A stretch of DNA of 9,472 bases from RYN-433 sp036558265 (lineage in GTDB: Bacteria; Planctomycetota; Phycisphaerae; Tepidisphaerales; Tepidisphaeraceae), in assembly GCA_036558265.1 (NCBI GenBank), contig DATBFY010000495.1, forward strand, positions 1 through 9,472. The letters run 5' to 3'. Numbering within the stretch: the stretch's first letter is position 1; each line of letters starts with the position of its first letter. Positions 1 to 6,662 of this stretch are shown here, piece after piece. The translations under genes were made by a program, and so were the position numbers. Under the pieces are notes generated by a model. The model ran no database searches and was not told the DNA's origin. It saw only the letters and a program-made list of their open reading frames with translations.

Positions 1-2010
1 CAGATGGCCCAGTGGACCAAGGCCTTCGAGGATCAGCGGCAGACGTTCGTCGTCGAGCGGCACAAGCAGTTCGAGAAGGCCGTCGGCGACGTCCACAAGC
101 TTTTGGACAATAAGAAGGACGATTACGCCCTGGACTACGTCGCCCGCGCCTTCCTCCTCGCGGATGACAAGAAGGCGTTCCGCAACGAGCCCTGGGTCGA
201 CAACCTCGTGAAGGAGACGATCGAGCGGGCCAAGAAGGACGAGGCCGACGATCAGTGGCTCAAGGCCCTGCGGCTCTACTCGGACCTCGGATCGGTCGAG
301 CCCTCCAACCCGGAGTGGAAGGACAAGCTCAAGGTCGCCACGCGGCGCATCCGCCTGCTCGCCATGTACAACACCGACGAGTTCAAGCGGATCCAGGACC
401 TGGAGTCCAACGACCGCGAGGCCGTCGATCAGCTCATCAAGCCGACCACGCAGCCCAGCAAGTCGACCACCAAGCCCGCCAACAACGCCGACGACCGCGA
501 TGAGAGCTTCAAGACCGACTGGCACCAGACGCTCAAGGACATCCAGCCCAGCATGCTCTGGGACGCGCTGGTCGACGCGCGGACCAACTACTATCGTGAG
601 GTCAGCTATCGGGATTTGGGCGTGGGCGGGCTCAATGGCCTCAAGGTTATCGCCACCACCAAGGGCCTCGAAGCCGCGTTCCCCGGCCTCAAGGATGACA
701 ACAAGCGGCGGCTCTTCCTCGCCACGGTTGACGCGCAGCTCGCCAAGGTCAAGAACACCACCCCCAACAGCGAGCAGTACGTCCTCCGCCGCGCGATCCT
801 CGAGGTCAACAAGGCCAACGACGAGACGATCATGCTCCCCGCGGAAGTGTTCACCAGCGAGTTCGCCGACGCCGCCTTCGGCGAGCTCGACCCCTTCAGC
901 AGCATGATCTGGCCCAGCGACGTCGAGGAGTTCAACAAGAACACCCAGGGCGAGTTCTCCGGCGTCGGGATCCAGATCCAGAGCGACGACGACGGCAGCC
1001 TCAAGGTCGTCAGCCCGCTCGAGGACAGCCCCGGCTACAAGGCCGGCATCCAGGCCGGTGACGTGATCACCAGGATCAACGGCAAGAACGCCAAGGGCAT
1101 CAGCATCAACCAGGCGGTGAAGAACATCACCGGCAAGACCGGCACACAGGTGACGCTCACCATCCGCCACCAGGACGGCGCGGTGAAGGACTACACCATC
1201 ACCCGCCAGATCATCAAGGTTGCAAGCGTCAAGGGCTGGCTGCACCGCCCGGGCGGCGGCTGGGACTACTTCATCGACCCGACCAATAAGATCGGCTACC
1301 TCCGCCTGACCCAGTTCACCAAGCTCACGACCGACGAGCTGGAAAAGGCGATGACCGAGATGGAGGTCAACGGCGTCAAGGGCCTCATCCTCGACCTGCG
1401 CTACAACCCGGGCGGCCTGCTCGGCACCGCGACCGAGGTGTGCGACAAGTTCCTTTCCGACGGGATCATCGTCAGCACCAGGGCCGACCGCGAGACCCCC
1501 AACCTCCCCAAGGAGGAACGCGCCAAGCCCGACCCCGACGACGTCAAGGACACGCCGATGGTCATCCTGGTCAACCAGTACTCCGCATCGGCCAGTGAGA
1601 TCGTCAGCGGCGCGATGAAGGATCACCACCGCGCGTTGATCGTCGGTGAGCGGACCTTTGGCAAGGGGAGCGTCCAGATGCTCTTCCCGCTGTCCGGTCG
1701 CGCCGCCTACCTCAAGCTGACCACGCACCACTACTACCTGCCCAACGGCAAGTGCATCCATCGCGAGGAGAACAGCACCGAGTGGGGCGTGGACCCCGAC
1801 GTGACCGTCGAGATGACCCCCGAGCAGATGCGGGCGGCGATCGACGCCCGCCAGGAGCTCGACATCCTCCGCGACCCCACGGCGCCGCCCGAGCGCAAGG
1901 CCCTCGCAGCCGCCGCCGACAAGGCCAAGAAGGACCCCCTCGCCCAGGACGCCCAGCTCTCCGCAGCCCTCCTGATGCTGCGGTTGCAGCTCGCCGGGGC
2001 GCAGCTCTAA
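1..2010 (+). CDS. PDZ-containing S41 C-terminal processing peptidase (5'-truncated)
   Basis: This is a serine protease of the tail-specific/CtpA family (MEROPS S41), which cleaves envelope proteins near their C termini. The frame is open to the left edge. The first visible Met (base 4) begins a charged helical stretch with no signal peptide, so the true start is probably upstream and the export signal is not visible. Counting that Met as 1: residues 1-300 are a helical, charged region without recognised motifs; a PDZ domain lies at about 316-400 (GVGIQI, AGIQAGDVI); the protease core includes GYLRLTQFT (from 431) and LILDLRYNPGG (about 461-471). The catalytic dyad is Ser529 in SASASE and Lys554 in FGKGSVQ. 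Their 25-residue spacing equals that of E. coli Prc and the plant D1 protease. The protein ends with a WGVDPDV segment and an Ala/Lys-rich tail. It is followed by a terminator and converges with the STAS gene. Family assignment is secure; the substrate is unknown. Confidence 0.93.
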   Translation, partial: QMAQWTKAFEDQRQTFVVERHKQFEKAVGDVHKLLDNKKDDYALDYVARAFLLADDKKAFRNEPWVDNLVKETIERAKKDEADDQWLKALRLYSDLGSVEPSNPEWKDKLKVATRRIRLLAMYNTDEFKRIQDLESNDREAVDQLIKPTTQPSKSTTKPANNADDRDESFKTDWHQTLKDIQPSMLWDALVDARTNYYREVSYRDLGVGGLNGLKVIATTKGLEAAFPGLKDDNKRRLFLATVDAQLAKVKNTTPNSEQYVLRRAILEVNKANDETIMLPAEVFTSEFADAAFGELDPFSSMIWPSDVEEFNKNTQGEFSGVGIQIQSDDDGSLKVVSPLEDSPGYKAGIQAGDVITRINGKNAKGISINQAVKNITGKTGTQVTLTIRHQDGAVKDYTITRQIIKVASVKGWLHRPGGGWDYFIDPTNKIGYLRLTQFTKLTTDELEKAMTEMEVNGVKGLILDLRYNPGGLLGTATEVCDKFLSDGIIVSTRADRETPNLPKEERAKPDPDDVKDTPMVILVNQYSASASEIVSGAMKDHHRALIVGERTFGKGSVQMLFPLSGRAAYLKLTTHHYYLPNGKCIHREENSTEWGVDPDVTVEMTPEQMRAAIDARQELDILRDPTAPPERKALAAAADKAKKDPLAQDAQLSAALLMLRLQLAGAQL

Positions 2011-2035
2011 CGCGATCCTTCAGAACCTGTGAACT

Positions 2036-2071
2036 AAACGACCCGCGGGCGTCATCGCTCGCGGGTCGTTT
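2036..2071. terminator. Bidirectional intrinsic terminator between convergent genes
   Basis: A perfect 12-bp inverted repeat (2036-2047 with 2060-2071) encloses a 12-nt loop. The outer three pairs are A-T. On the + strand the stem runs into TTTCCTTTT, giving a T-rich tail for the S41 gene. Read on the - strand the stem ends in TTT followed by AGTTC, a weaker tail for the STAS gene. It lies 25 nt past the S41 stop and 26 nt past the STAS stop, as expected for a terminator shared by two convergent transcripts. Confidence 0.85.
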
Positions 2072-2097
2072 CCTTTTCACAATCCGCAATCGGCAAT

Positions 2098-2427
2098 CTA
2101 CGCGCTCCCCGCCAATCGCAGCGCGTTCGGCACGTCGTCGGCGATCACGAACACCTTGTCCAGCCCCGTCACCTGGAACACGCTCCCCACCTGTGGCGTC
2201 ATCCCGCACAGCACCAGCTTGCCATCCACCTCGATCAGGCGCTTGCGCAGTCGCAGCAGCTTGGCGAGCTTCGACGAGTTCAGGTAATGCACCCCAGAGA
2301 ACTCCATCACCACCGCCGGGGGCTTGGCAGGGTCCAGCACGGTCAGCGCGTCCAGGTCCTCGGTAAACTGCGGGTCGTCCGCGAGGCGCACCAGGGCGAC
2401 GTCGTCGGGGCGGGTTTCGATGGACAT
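2098..2427 (-). CDS. Single-domain STAS protein (anti-anti-sigma factor type)
   Basis: This is a 109-residue protein consisting of one STAS domain, the fold of SpoIIAA/RsbV. Such proteins are usually cytoplasmic switches that bind an anti-sigma kinase and are turned off by its phosphorylation. Seen here: a beta strand AVVMEFSGV followed by YLNSSKLAKLL. The Ser-Ser at 51-52 aligns with the DSSG site of SpoIIAA, where the first Ser is phosphorylated. Asn50 replaces the usual Asp and Lys53 the usual Gly. The remainder (GKLVLCGMTPQV, FQVTGLDKVF) follows the family pattern well. ATG at 2427 is preferred over an in-frame TTG at 2436, which is only 1 nt from the nearest AGG. No Shine-Dalgarno precedes the ATG; a promoter-like TAGGCT lies 8 nt upstream. 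No kinase, phosphatase or sigma factor gene is nearby, so its partner must be elsewhere. The fold is clear; the pathway is inferred. Confidence 0.88.
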   Translation of the reverse strand: MSIETRPDDVALVRLADDPQFTEDLDALTVLDPAKPPAVVMEFSGVHYLNSSKLAKLLRLRKRLIEVDGKLVLCGMTPQVGSVFQVTGLDKVFVIADDVPNALRLAGSA

Positions 2428-2435
2428 GACCGCCA

Positions 2436-2464
2436 AGCCTACGGTGCGACACCGCGTCCGTAAA
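2436..2464 (-). promoter_or_regulatory. Candidate promoter of the STAS gene, possibly leaderless
   Basis: On the - strand, TTTACG (2464-2459, four of six matches to TTGACA) and TAGGCT (2441-2436, fits TANNNT) are separated by exactly 17 bp. The ATG at 2427 follows the -10 by 8 nt, which would place the transcription start on or next to the start codon. The -10 is only a partial match, so this is a prediction. Confidence 0.4.
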
Positions 2465-2490
2465 GCGGCAAGGATGCGTGGACGACGCGA

Positions 2491-3726
2491 TCACCCCGGC
2501 AGTTTCAATTCCCGCGGGCCAACAATTACCGTTGTGAACGGCCCGGGTGGATTCTTCTTGAGGAACGCGTTCACCTGCTCCAGCGAGACCGCGTCGATCG
2601 CGGCCTTGATCTCGTCGAGCGTGCGGATCCGCCCGCGCATGAAAAAGTCGTGCGCGATCGCGCCCGCGCGGGCGCTGCTCGACTCCCCCTGCATGATCGT
2701 CGAGGCCTTCAGCCCCGTCTTGGCGCGCTCCAGCTCGTCCGCCGTCACGCCCGCCTGCATGCGGAACAGCTCGGCCACGAACGTGTCCAGCGTCGCCTGC
2801 GCCCGGTCGTTGCTCGTGCCGGCGTAACCCAGGATCGAGCCCGACCCCTTGAGCGACGAGTAGCCCGCCCACACGTTGTACACCAGCCCGCGCTTCTCGC
2901 GCACCTCGGTAAACAATCGCCCCGACATCCCGCCCGAGAGCACCTCGATCGCCAGCCTCAGCGTGTAATATTGCGGGTCGGTTTCCGGTAATGACGGGTA
3001 CGCGATCCCGATGTGCGTCTGCTCCGACTGCTGCGTCTCGTGACGGTAGTTGCCCGGGGGCGGCGTCTGCTGGATCGTCACCGGCTCGCCCGCCTGCCAG
3101 TCCGCGAAGGCGCCGCCGACCACCTCCGTCGCGCGGTCGAAATCGATGTTCCCCGCCAGCGCCAGGATCGCGTTGCTCGCCCGATAGCGCCGGCGCCAGT
3201 CGGTCTTGGACGCGTCCAATGTCAGCTTCTCGAGCTGCTCCTTGTCCCCCATCGTGTTGCGGCCGAACGGCGAGGGGAAGTGCCACTCGCGCAGCTTGAT
3301 CATCAATTTCTGCCGCGGCTCGTCCTCGATCCCCGCCAGCGACTGCAGCGCCAGGTCGCGCGCCGCCGCAAAGCCGTCCGCAGGTAGGTGCGGCCGGCGC
3401 ACGATGTCGGCGTAGGTCGGGATCGCCTCCAGCACCCGCTCCGCCAGCGCCGCCGATCCAAACCGCGTGTGATGGATGCCCACCGAGCTGGAGCGCTGCA
3501 GCCCCAGCGAGTCCAGGTACGCCGTCAGCGCGCGGTTGTCGCGCGCGCCCGCGCCGCGCAGCACCAGGTCCGACAGCACCGTTGCCGACCCCGTTCGATC
3601 CACCGGATCCGTCGCCGCCCCCGCGTCCAGCAGGAAGGTCATCGCCCCCGACTGGACCCCGGGCATCCGCTCCACCAGCAGGGTCAACCCGTTTGCGAAC
3701 GTGTGTTGATAGTAGCGTTCGGACAA
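2491..3726 (-). CDS. M16-family peptidase homologue lacking the HxxEH zinc motif
   Basis: This 411-residue protein has the two-lobed M16B (insulinase/processing-peptidase) architecture. The N lobe opens with YYQHTFANGLTLLVERMPG, followed by AGAATDP. Where the family has an inverted zinc site (AHFLEH followed by xxFKG), this protein reads ATVLSDLVLRG at residues 48-58, so both His and the Glu are replaced (Thr49, Ser52, Asp53). The C lobe keeps the conserved Arg/Tyr pair in VREKRGLVYNV (Arg276, Tyr283, spaced 7 apart as in mitochondrial processing peptidase). It is therefore probably a non-catalytic subunit. In known two-gene M16 enzymes one subunit carries the zinc site and the other the R/Y pair, but no partner gene is present here. 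A TTG start at 3726 is chosen because GAAAGG lies 7 nt upstream and the M16 homology begins just after it. An upstream start at 3801 would precede a TATAAT box. No signal peptide is seen with this start. Confidence 0.88.
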   Translation of the reverse strand: MSERYYQHTFANGLTLLVERMPGVQSGAMTFLLDAGAATDPVDRTGSATVLSDLVLRGAGARDNRALTAYLDSLGLQRSSSVGIHHTRFGSAALAERVLEAIPTYADIVRRPHLPADGFAAARDLALQSLAGIEDEPRQKLMIKLREWHFPSPFGRNTMGDKEQLEKLTLDASKTDWRRRYRASNAILALAGNIDFDRATEVVGGAFADWQAGEPVTIQQTPPPGNYRHETQQSEQTHIGIAYPSLPETDPQYYTLRLAIEVLSGGMSGRLFTEVREKRGLVYNVWAGYSSLKGSGSILGYAGTSNDRAQATLDTFVAELFRMQAGVTADELERAKTGLKASTIMQGESSSARAGAIAHDFFMRGRIRTLDEIKAAIDAVSLEQVNAFLKKNPPGPFTTVIVGPRELKLPG

Positions 3727-3733
3727 GTCTGTG

Positions 3734-3739
3734 CCTTTC
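3734..3739 (-). promoter_or_regulatory. Ribosome binding site deciding the TTG start of the M16 gene
   Basis: GAAAGG on the - strand sits 7 nt before TTG at 3726. No comparable purine run lies directly before the upstream in-frame ATG at 3801. This supports the shorter protein. Confidence 0.55.
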
Positions 3740-3786
3740 GCGAGTTGCACCCGGCGGCGCACGTGGCGGCCCGCCAGTGGCGTGCG

Positions 3787-3815
3787 ATTATAGGCCCCCA
3801 TCCGCGCTACGCCAG
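3787..3815 (-). promoter_or_regulatory. Candidate promoter of the M16 gene with consensus -10
   Basis: A perfect TATAAT occurs on the - strand at 3792-3787. A weak -35 (CTGGCG, three of six) lies 17 bp upstream at 3815-3810. Transcription would start near 3780, giving a leader of about 54 nt to the TTG at 3726. The -35 overlaps a 6-bp hairpin at 3803-3819. A TATAAT is rare by chance in DNA this GC-rich. Confidence 0.5.
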
Positions 3816-3831
3816 CGCGCCCGCACCCCCC

Positions 3832-5142
3832 TCAGGTCAGCGGGTTGATCAACATCCCCGTCGCCAGCTTCGGATAAAAATAGGTGCTCTTCTGCGGCAT
3901 CACTTCCTTGTGCCGCCCCAGGTCTTCCAGCGCGTGGATCGGCGTCGGCTGGAGGATCAGCGCGATCTGCTGCTTGTCCCCGTCCGTGTTGGGCACGATC
4001 CGGTCGGCGTAGCTCACGTACGCCCTGGTCAACTCCTTCCCCCCGGCGAACTTCGGTTGCAGGATCTCGTCCAGCAGGTACCGCTGAAGGATCGCCACAT
4101 CCAGTGACCGCCACGCCTCGGATTGCCCGGGCTCCAGCGGCTTGAGGATGTCGTGGTTGATCAGCCGGACCTGGTGGAGCTTCTTGGTCCGGCCGTCGTA
4201 GAGCCCGAACGTGTGCACGCCCTGTTTGGGCAGGAGCTGATCGACGTACTCGCTCATCTTCTCCGGCCCGACCGGCGCCGGCGCCACGGTAAAGTTGGGC
4301 TCCAGGGCCTTGGCGAACGCGTCGATGTCGAACCAGTCCAGTCCGCCGATCAACCGATGCGTCGGCCAGATCAACAGGCCGTCGTCGTTCATGCTGATCA
4401 GCACGAACATGCAGAAGTTGGCCGGGTCGTTGGGGGCGAGCTGCCTGCCGCCATTCTGGCGGATCATCTCCTGCTGGTAGGCCAGCGCCGTCGTGTAGCG
4501 GTGGTGACCGTCGGCGATGTAGACCGGGTGGGTCGTCATCATGTCGCTGACCCGGTTCTCCAGCTCCGGATCGGACAGCTTCCACAGGTCGTGCTTCACC
4601 CCGTCGAGCATCCCGGAAAAGTCCGGCCGCGACAGGTTCGCGTAGAGCAGCCGCGTGACCTCGTTCCCCTTGTCGTTGAAGAGTCCGAAGATCGGCGAGA
4701 GCTGGCACCGCGTCGCCTTCATCAGCGCGAAGCGGTCCTCGATCGCCCCCTTGTACGTCTTCTCGTGCGGCACGACCTCCCCTTCGCCGAACGGCGACAG
4801 CCGCACCAGCGCGAAGAACCCGCGGCGGTGGACCTTCCGCCCGCCGTGGTCGTAGCTCTGCATGTACGGGTAGAACGCCGTCCGCGTCTCGCGCACGAGG
4901 ATGCCCGCGTCCAGCCACGCCCGCAGGGTCATCGCCGACCGCTCGTACGCCTCCGCCGGCCCCGCCGCCTTGGGCGGGAGGTGCGGCAGGTCGACGTTCA
5001 CGATGTTGTTCGGGTGCCTGGCCTGGAGGGCGGACTTGTGCGCCGCATCCAGCACGTCGAACGGCGGCGCCATGACCGCCGACATGTCCGGGAACCGTGT
5101 CTTGTGATAATGGATCGCCGAGAACGATCGGATGTGCGCCAT
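3832..5142 (-). CDS. DUF1015 family protein
   Basis: This 436-residue protein matches the DUF1015 family (Pfam PF06245) along its whole length. The family is widespread in bacteria and archaea and often annotated only as hypothetical; I know of no settled biochemical function. Recognisable conserved blocks, counting the ATG at 5142 as residue 1: an N-terminal IRSFSAIHY; APPFDVLD, expected near residues 25-32; HPNNIVNVDLP; EKTYKGAIEDRFALM; and DGHHRYTTAL with His213-His214. The D-G-H-H-R-Y block is the family hallmark and looks like an active or ligand site, which is inference. There is no signal peptide or membrane segment, so it is probably cytoplasmic. ATG at 5142 is preferred over a TTG at 5178 because family homology begins right after it. 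No Shine-Dalgarno is present; TACGCT lies 7 nt before the ATG. It starts 43 nt after the SGNH stop and ends 105 nt before the M16 start. Confidence 0.9.
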   Translation of the reverse strand: MAHIRSFSAIHYHKTRFPDMSAVMAPPFDVLDAAHKSALQARHPNNIVNVDLPHLPPKAAGPAEAYERSAMTLRAWLDAGILVRETRTAFYPYMQSYDHGGRKVHRRGFFALVRLSPFGEGEVVPHEKTYKGAIEDRFALMKATRCQLSPIFGLFNDKGNEVTRLLYANLSRPDFSGMLDGVKHDLWKLSDPELENRVSDMMTTHPVYIADGHHRYTTALAYQQEMIRQNGGRQLAPNDPANFCMFVLISMNDDGLLIWPTHRLIGGLDWFDIDAFAKALEPNFTVAPAPVGPEKMSEYVDQLLPKQGVHTFGLYDGRTKKLHQVRLINHDILKPLEPGQSEAWRSLDVAILQRYLLDEILQPKFAGGKELTRAYVSYADRIVPNTDGDKQQIALILQPTPIHALEDLGRHKEVMPQKSTYFYPKLATGMLINPLT

Positions 5143-5149
5143 GCCGCCA

Positions 5150-5178
5150 AGCGTAGAGGCTGTTGCGCACGGCGACAA
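5150..5178 (-). promoter_or_regulatory. Candidate promoter of the DUF1015 gene, possibly leaderless
   Basis: TTGTCG (5178-5173, four of six) and TACGCT (5155-5150, TANNNT) are 17 bp apart on the - strand, and the ATG at 5142 follows after 7 nt. The stretch GCTTGGCGGCATG is nearly the same as GCTTGGCGGTCATG before the STAS gene. Whether the gene is also read from the SGNH transcript is not clear. Confidence 0.4.
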
Positions 5179-5185
5179 GGGGCAA

Positions 5186-6493
5186 CTATTCGTTCACCAG
5201 GTCCCCCACCAGCAGGATCGCCCCGGGATAGAACGCCACCCCCTCGAACCGTTTGGGGTCGTCCATTTTTTCCTTCCGCTGCGCGAGGATCTTCGCCTTG
5301 TCGGGCGCCTCTTTCGCAACTTCGATCCGCACCGTGTGTGTGCCGTCCGGCAGGTCCGACGCGATCGGCAGCACCCCCAGCCGCGCATACGTCGTAAACG
5401 AATCGAACCGCGATCGAACCATGGGTGGCCGGTCGTCCACGGTCACGACCACCTGGCCGGCATCGGGCGCGAGCAGGTCGTAAATCGCCGCCGAACGACC
5501 CGTGAACTTGAACGTCAGCGCCTCCCCAGGCCGATCCGCGCGATACAGGATCGGCAGCCGATTCCCGAACCGCTTGGCCAATACGTCCTTCGCCGGATCG
5601 AGCCGCACGATCCCGCCTGACAGCGTCGCCCGGTCGATCGGGATCATCTTCGCGTTCTCGTAATTGTCCGGCGTGAACGGCGCCTTCAGCTCATGCGGCC
5701 CGGCCTTGCCCGAAGCCGCCTGGATCTTCGGCAGCGAGCGCACGATGGCCTGCAGGTAAAGCTCGTGCCCCGTCTCCGGATACGGGTGCACACCGTCCGG
5801 CGAGAAGATGATCCGCTCGCCGATCCTCGCCTTTTCCTCCTCCGTCTTCGGCTTGGCCGCCTTGAGAATCAGCTTTCCCTCCCTGGCGAGCTTGGCCACC
5901 TCGACCCCCAGGTGGATGCTCGGGATGCCGTAGTGGTCCGCGACCCGCTCCATGGCGCTGGCGGAGCGCTGCATCTTCCCATCGTAAAGCGGCGGGATCA
6001 GCGTGTCGGTGATCGTGTAAACAAAGCAGATGTCGCAATCGGGATAGGCGCGCCACGCCTGCCGCACGATCCCCTCCATGCTGCGGTAGATCCGCTCGGG
6101 GGCCTGCCCGCCGTCGTTCACCGCGAACTCGACGAACACCAGGTCCGGCCGCTGATCCAGCACGTCATGCTTGAGGCGGAACACGCCCAGATCCGAACCC
6201 GTCCCCCCGATGGCCGCATTGATCGGACTGACCTTCGCATCCGGATACGATTTCTGAAAATACGCCAGCGTCCTGGATCGCCATCCCTCCTGCGCCGTGA
6301 TGGACCCGCCCAGGTACGCGATGCGCACCTGTGCTCCCTTCGTGTTCAGCTTCGCCAGGAAGTTCGGCAGCCCGCCCCGCGGCGAGCATTCCACCGCCGG
6401 CGCAAGCGGCAACTCCTGCTCCGCCGCCCGGACGACCAGCGGGATGCAAAGACCGGTCACGAGCAGCCAGCCGACAAGCGAACGTGGAATCAT
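5186..6493 (-). CDS. Secreted SGNH/GDSL-family hydrolase with C-terminal beta domain
   Basis: This 435-residue exported esterase-like enzyme starts with a signal peptide: MIPRS, then a hydrophobic core (residues 6-21) and a likely cut near VRA/AEQ at 23-24. The SGNH blocks are intact: block I YLGGSIT with nucleophile Ser64; block II IGGTGSD (Gly97-Gly99); block III FVEFAVND with Asn126; block V DGVHPY with Asp233 and His236. The family hydrolyses ester bonds in lipids or acylated carbohydrates. In planctomycete-type bacteria a role in polysaccharide deacetylation is plausible but is inference. About 150 residues after the catalytic domain (about 285-435, with GQVVVTVDD and DGTHTVRIEV) look like a beta-sandwich, perhaps carbohydrate-binding. 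The Met at 6493 is chosen because the signal peptide begins there; the in-frame extension to 6541 adds nothing typical. No Shine-Dalgarno is present; the start codon lies in a 7-bp hairpin and 8 nt after TATCAT. Confidence 0.9.
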   Translation of the reverse strand: MIPRSLVGWLLVTGLCIPLVVRAAEQELPLAPAVECSPRGGLPNFLAKLNTKGAQVRIAYLGGSITAQEGWRSRTLAYFQKSYPDAKVSPINAAIGGTGSDLGVFRLKHDVLDQRPDLVFVEFAVNDGGQAPERIYRSMEGIVRQAWRAYPDCDICFVYTITDTLIPPLYDGKMQRSASAMERVADHYGIPSIHLGVEVAKLAREGKLILKAAKPKTEEEKARIGERIIFSPDGVHPYPETGHELYLQAIVRSLPKIQAASGKAGPHELKAPFTPDNYENAKMIPIDRATLSGGIVRLDPAKDVLAKRFGNRLPILYRADRPGEALTFKFTGRSAAIYDLLAPDAGQVVVTVDDRPPMVRSRFDSFTTYARLGVLPIASDLPDGTHTVRIEVAKEAPDKAKILAQRKEKMDDPKRFEGVAFYPGAILLVGDLVNE

Positions 6494-6506
6494 GCCGAGG
6501 CATGAT
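6489..6506. repeat. Hairpin covering the SGNH start codon
   Basis: A perfect 7-bp inverted repeat (6489-6495 with 6500-6506) has a 4-nt loop. Read on the - strand, the gene's ATG (6493-6491) lies in the 3' arm. If transcribed, the structure would hide the start codon. If transcription starts at about 6495, only half of it would be in the mRNA. Confidence 0.6.
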
Positions 6507-6530
6507 ACCGGCCACCGCACCGGCGGCCCA
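6502..6530 (-). promoter_or_regulatory. Candidate promoter of the SGNH gene, possibly leaderless
   Basis: TATCAT (6507-6502, five of six matches to TATAAT) lies 8 nt before the ATG at 6493. A weak -35 (TGGGCC, 6530-6525, three of six) lies 17 bp upstream of it. Transcription would begin within a few bases of the start codon. Confidence 0.42.
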
Positions 6531-6562
6531 CTCATCGCCACGGACGCCTTCCGGGATGAGTG
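6529..6562. repeat. Inverted repeat upstream of the SGNH gene
   Basis: CACTCATC (6529-6536) and GATGAGTG (6555-6562) are perfect complements. An inner CGGA/TCCG stem (6541-6544 with 6550-6553) could extend the hairpin. No T-run follows on the - strand, so it does not look like an intrinsic terminator. It could be an operator or part of the 3' end of the DUF481 transcript. It overlaps the candidate -35 at 6525-6530. Confidence 0.5.
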
Positions 6563-6662
6563 ATCCGAACCGATCGCCGGACGCGCGCTCGTCCTGAGTC
6601 CACACCCCGGCCCGAGCGCCGCCCCGGATCCCCGCCTCGCACATCGTGTCCAAACTCCGTCA

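Noticed and set aside
1712..3286. A 524-codon open frame on the - strand spanning the S41 end, the terminator and the M16 gene
   Set aside because: It is antisense to S41, crosses the intergenic terminator, and overlaps STAS and M16 in other frames. Its composition is Arg/Gly/Ala-rich without family motifs, typical of a GC-rich shadow frame.
3568..3585. Annotation of the M16 gene as an active zinc peptidase
   Set aside because: All three HxxEH residues are replaced and no alternative HxxEH or HExxH is visible in the protein.
3788..5185. A 465-codon open frame on the - strand over the DUF1015 gene
   Set aside because: It is the same strand in another frame as DUF1015, which matches its family over its full length. 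The shadow is Arg/Ala/Gly-rich and has no recognisable domain.
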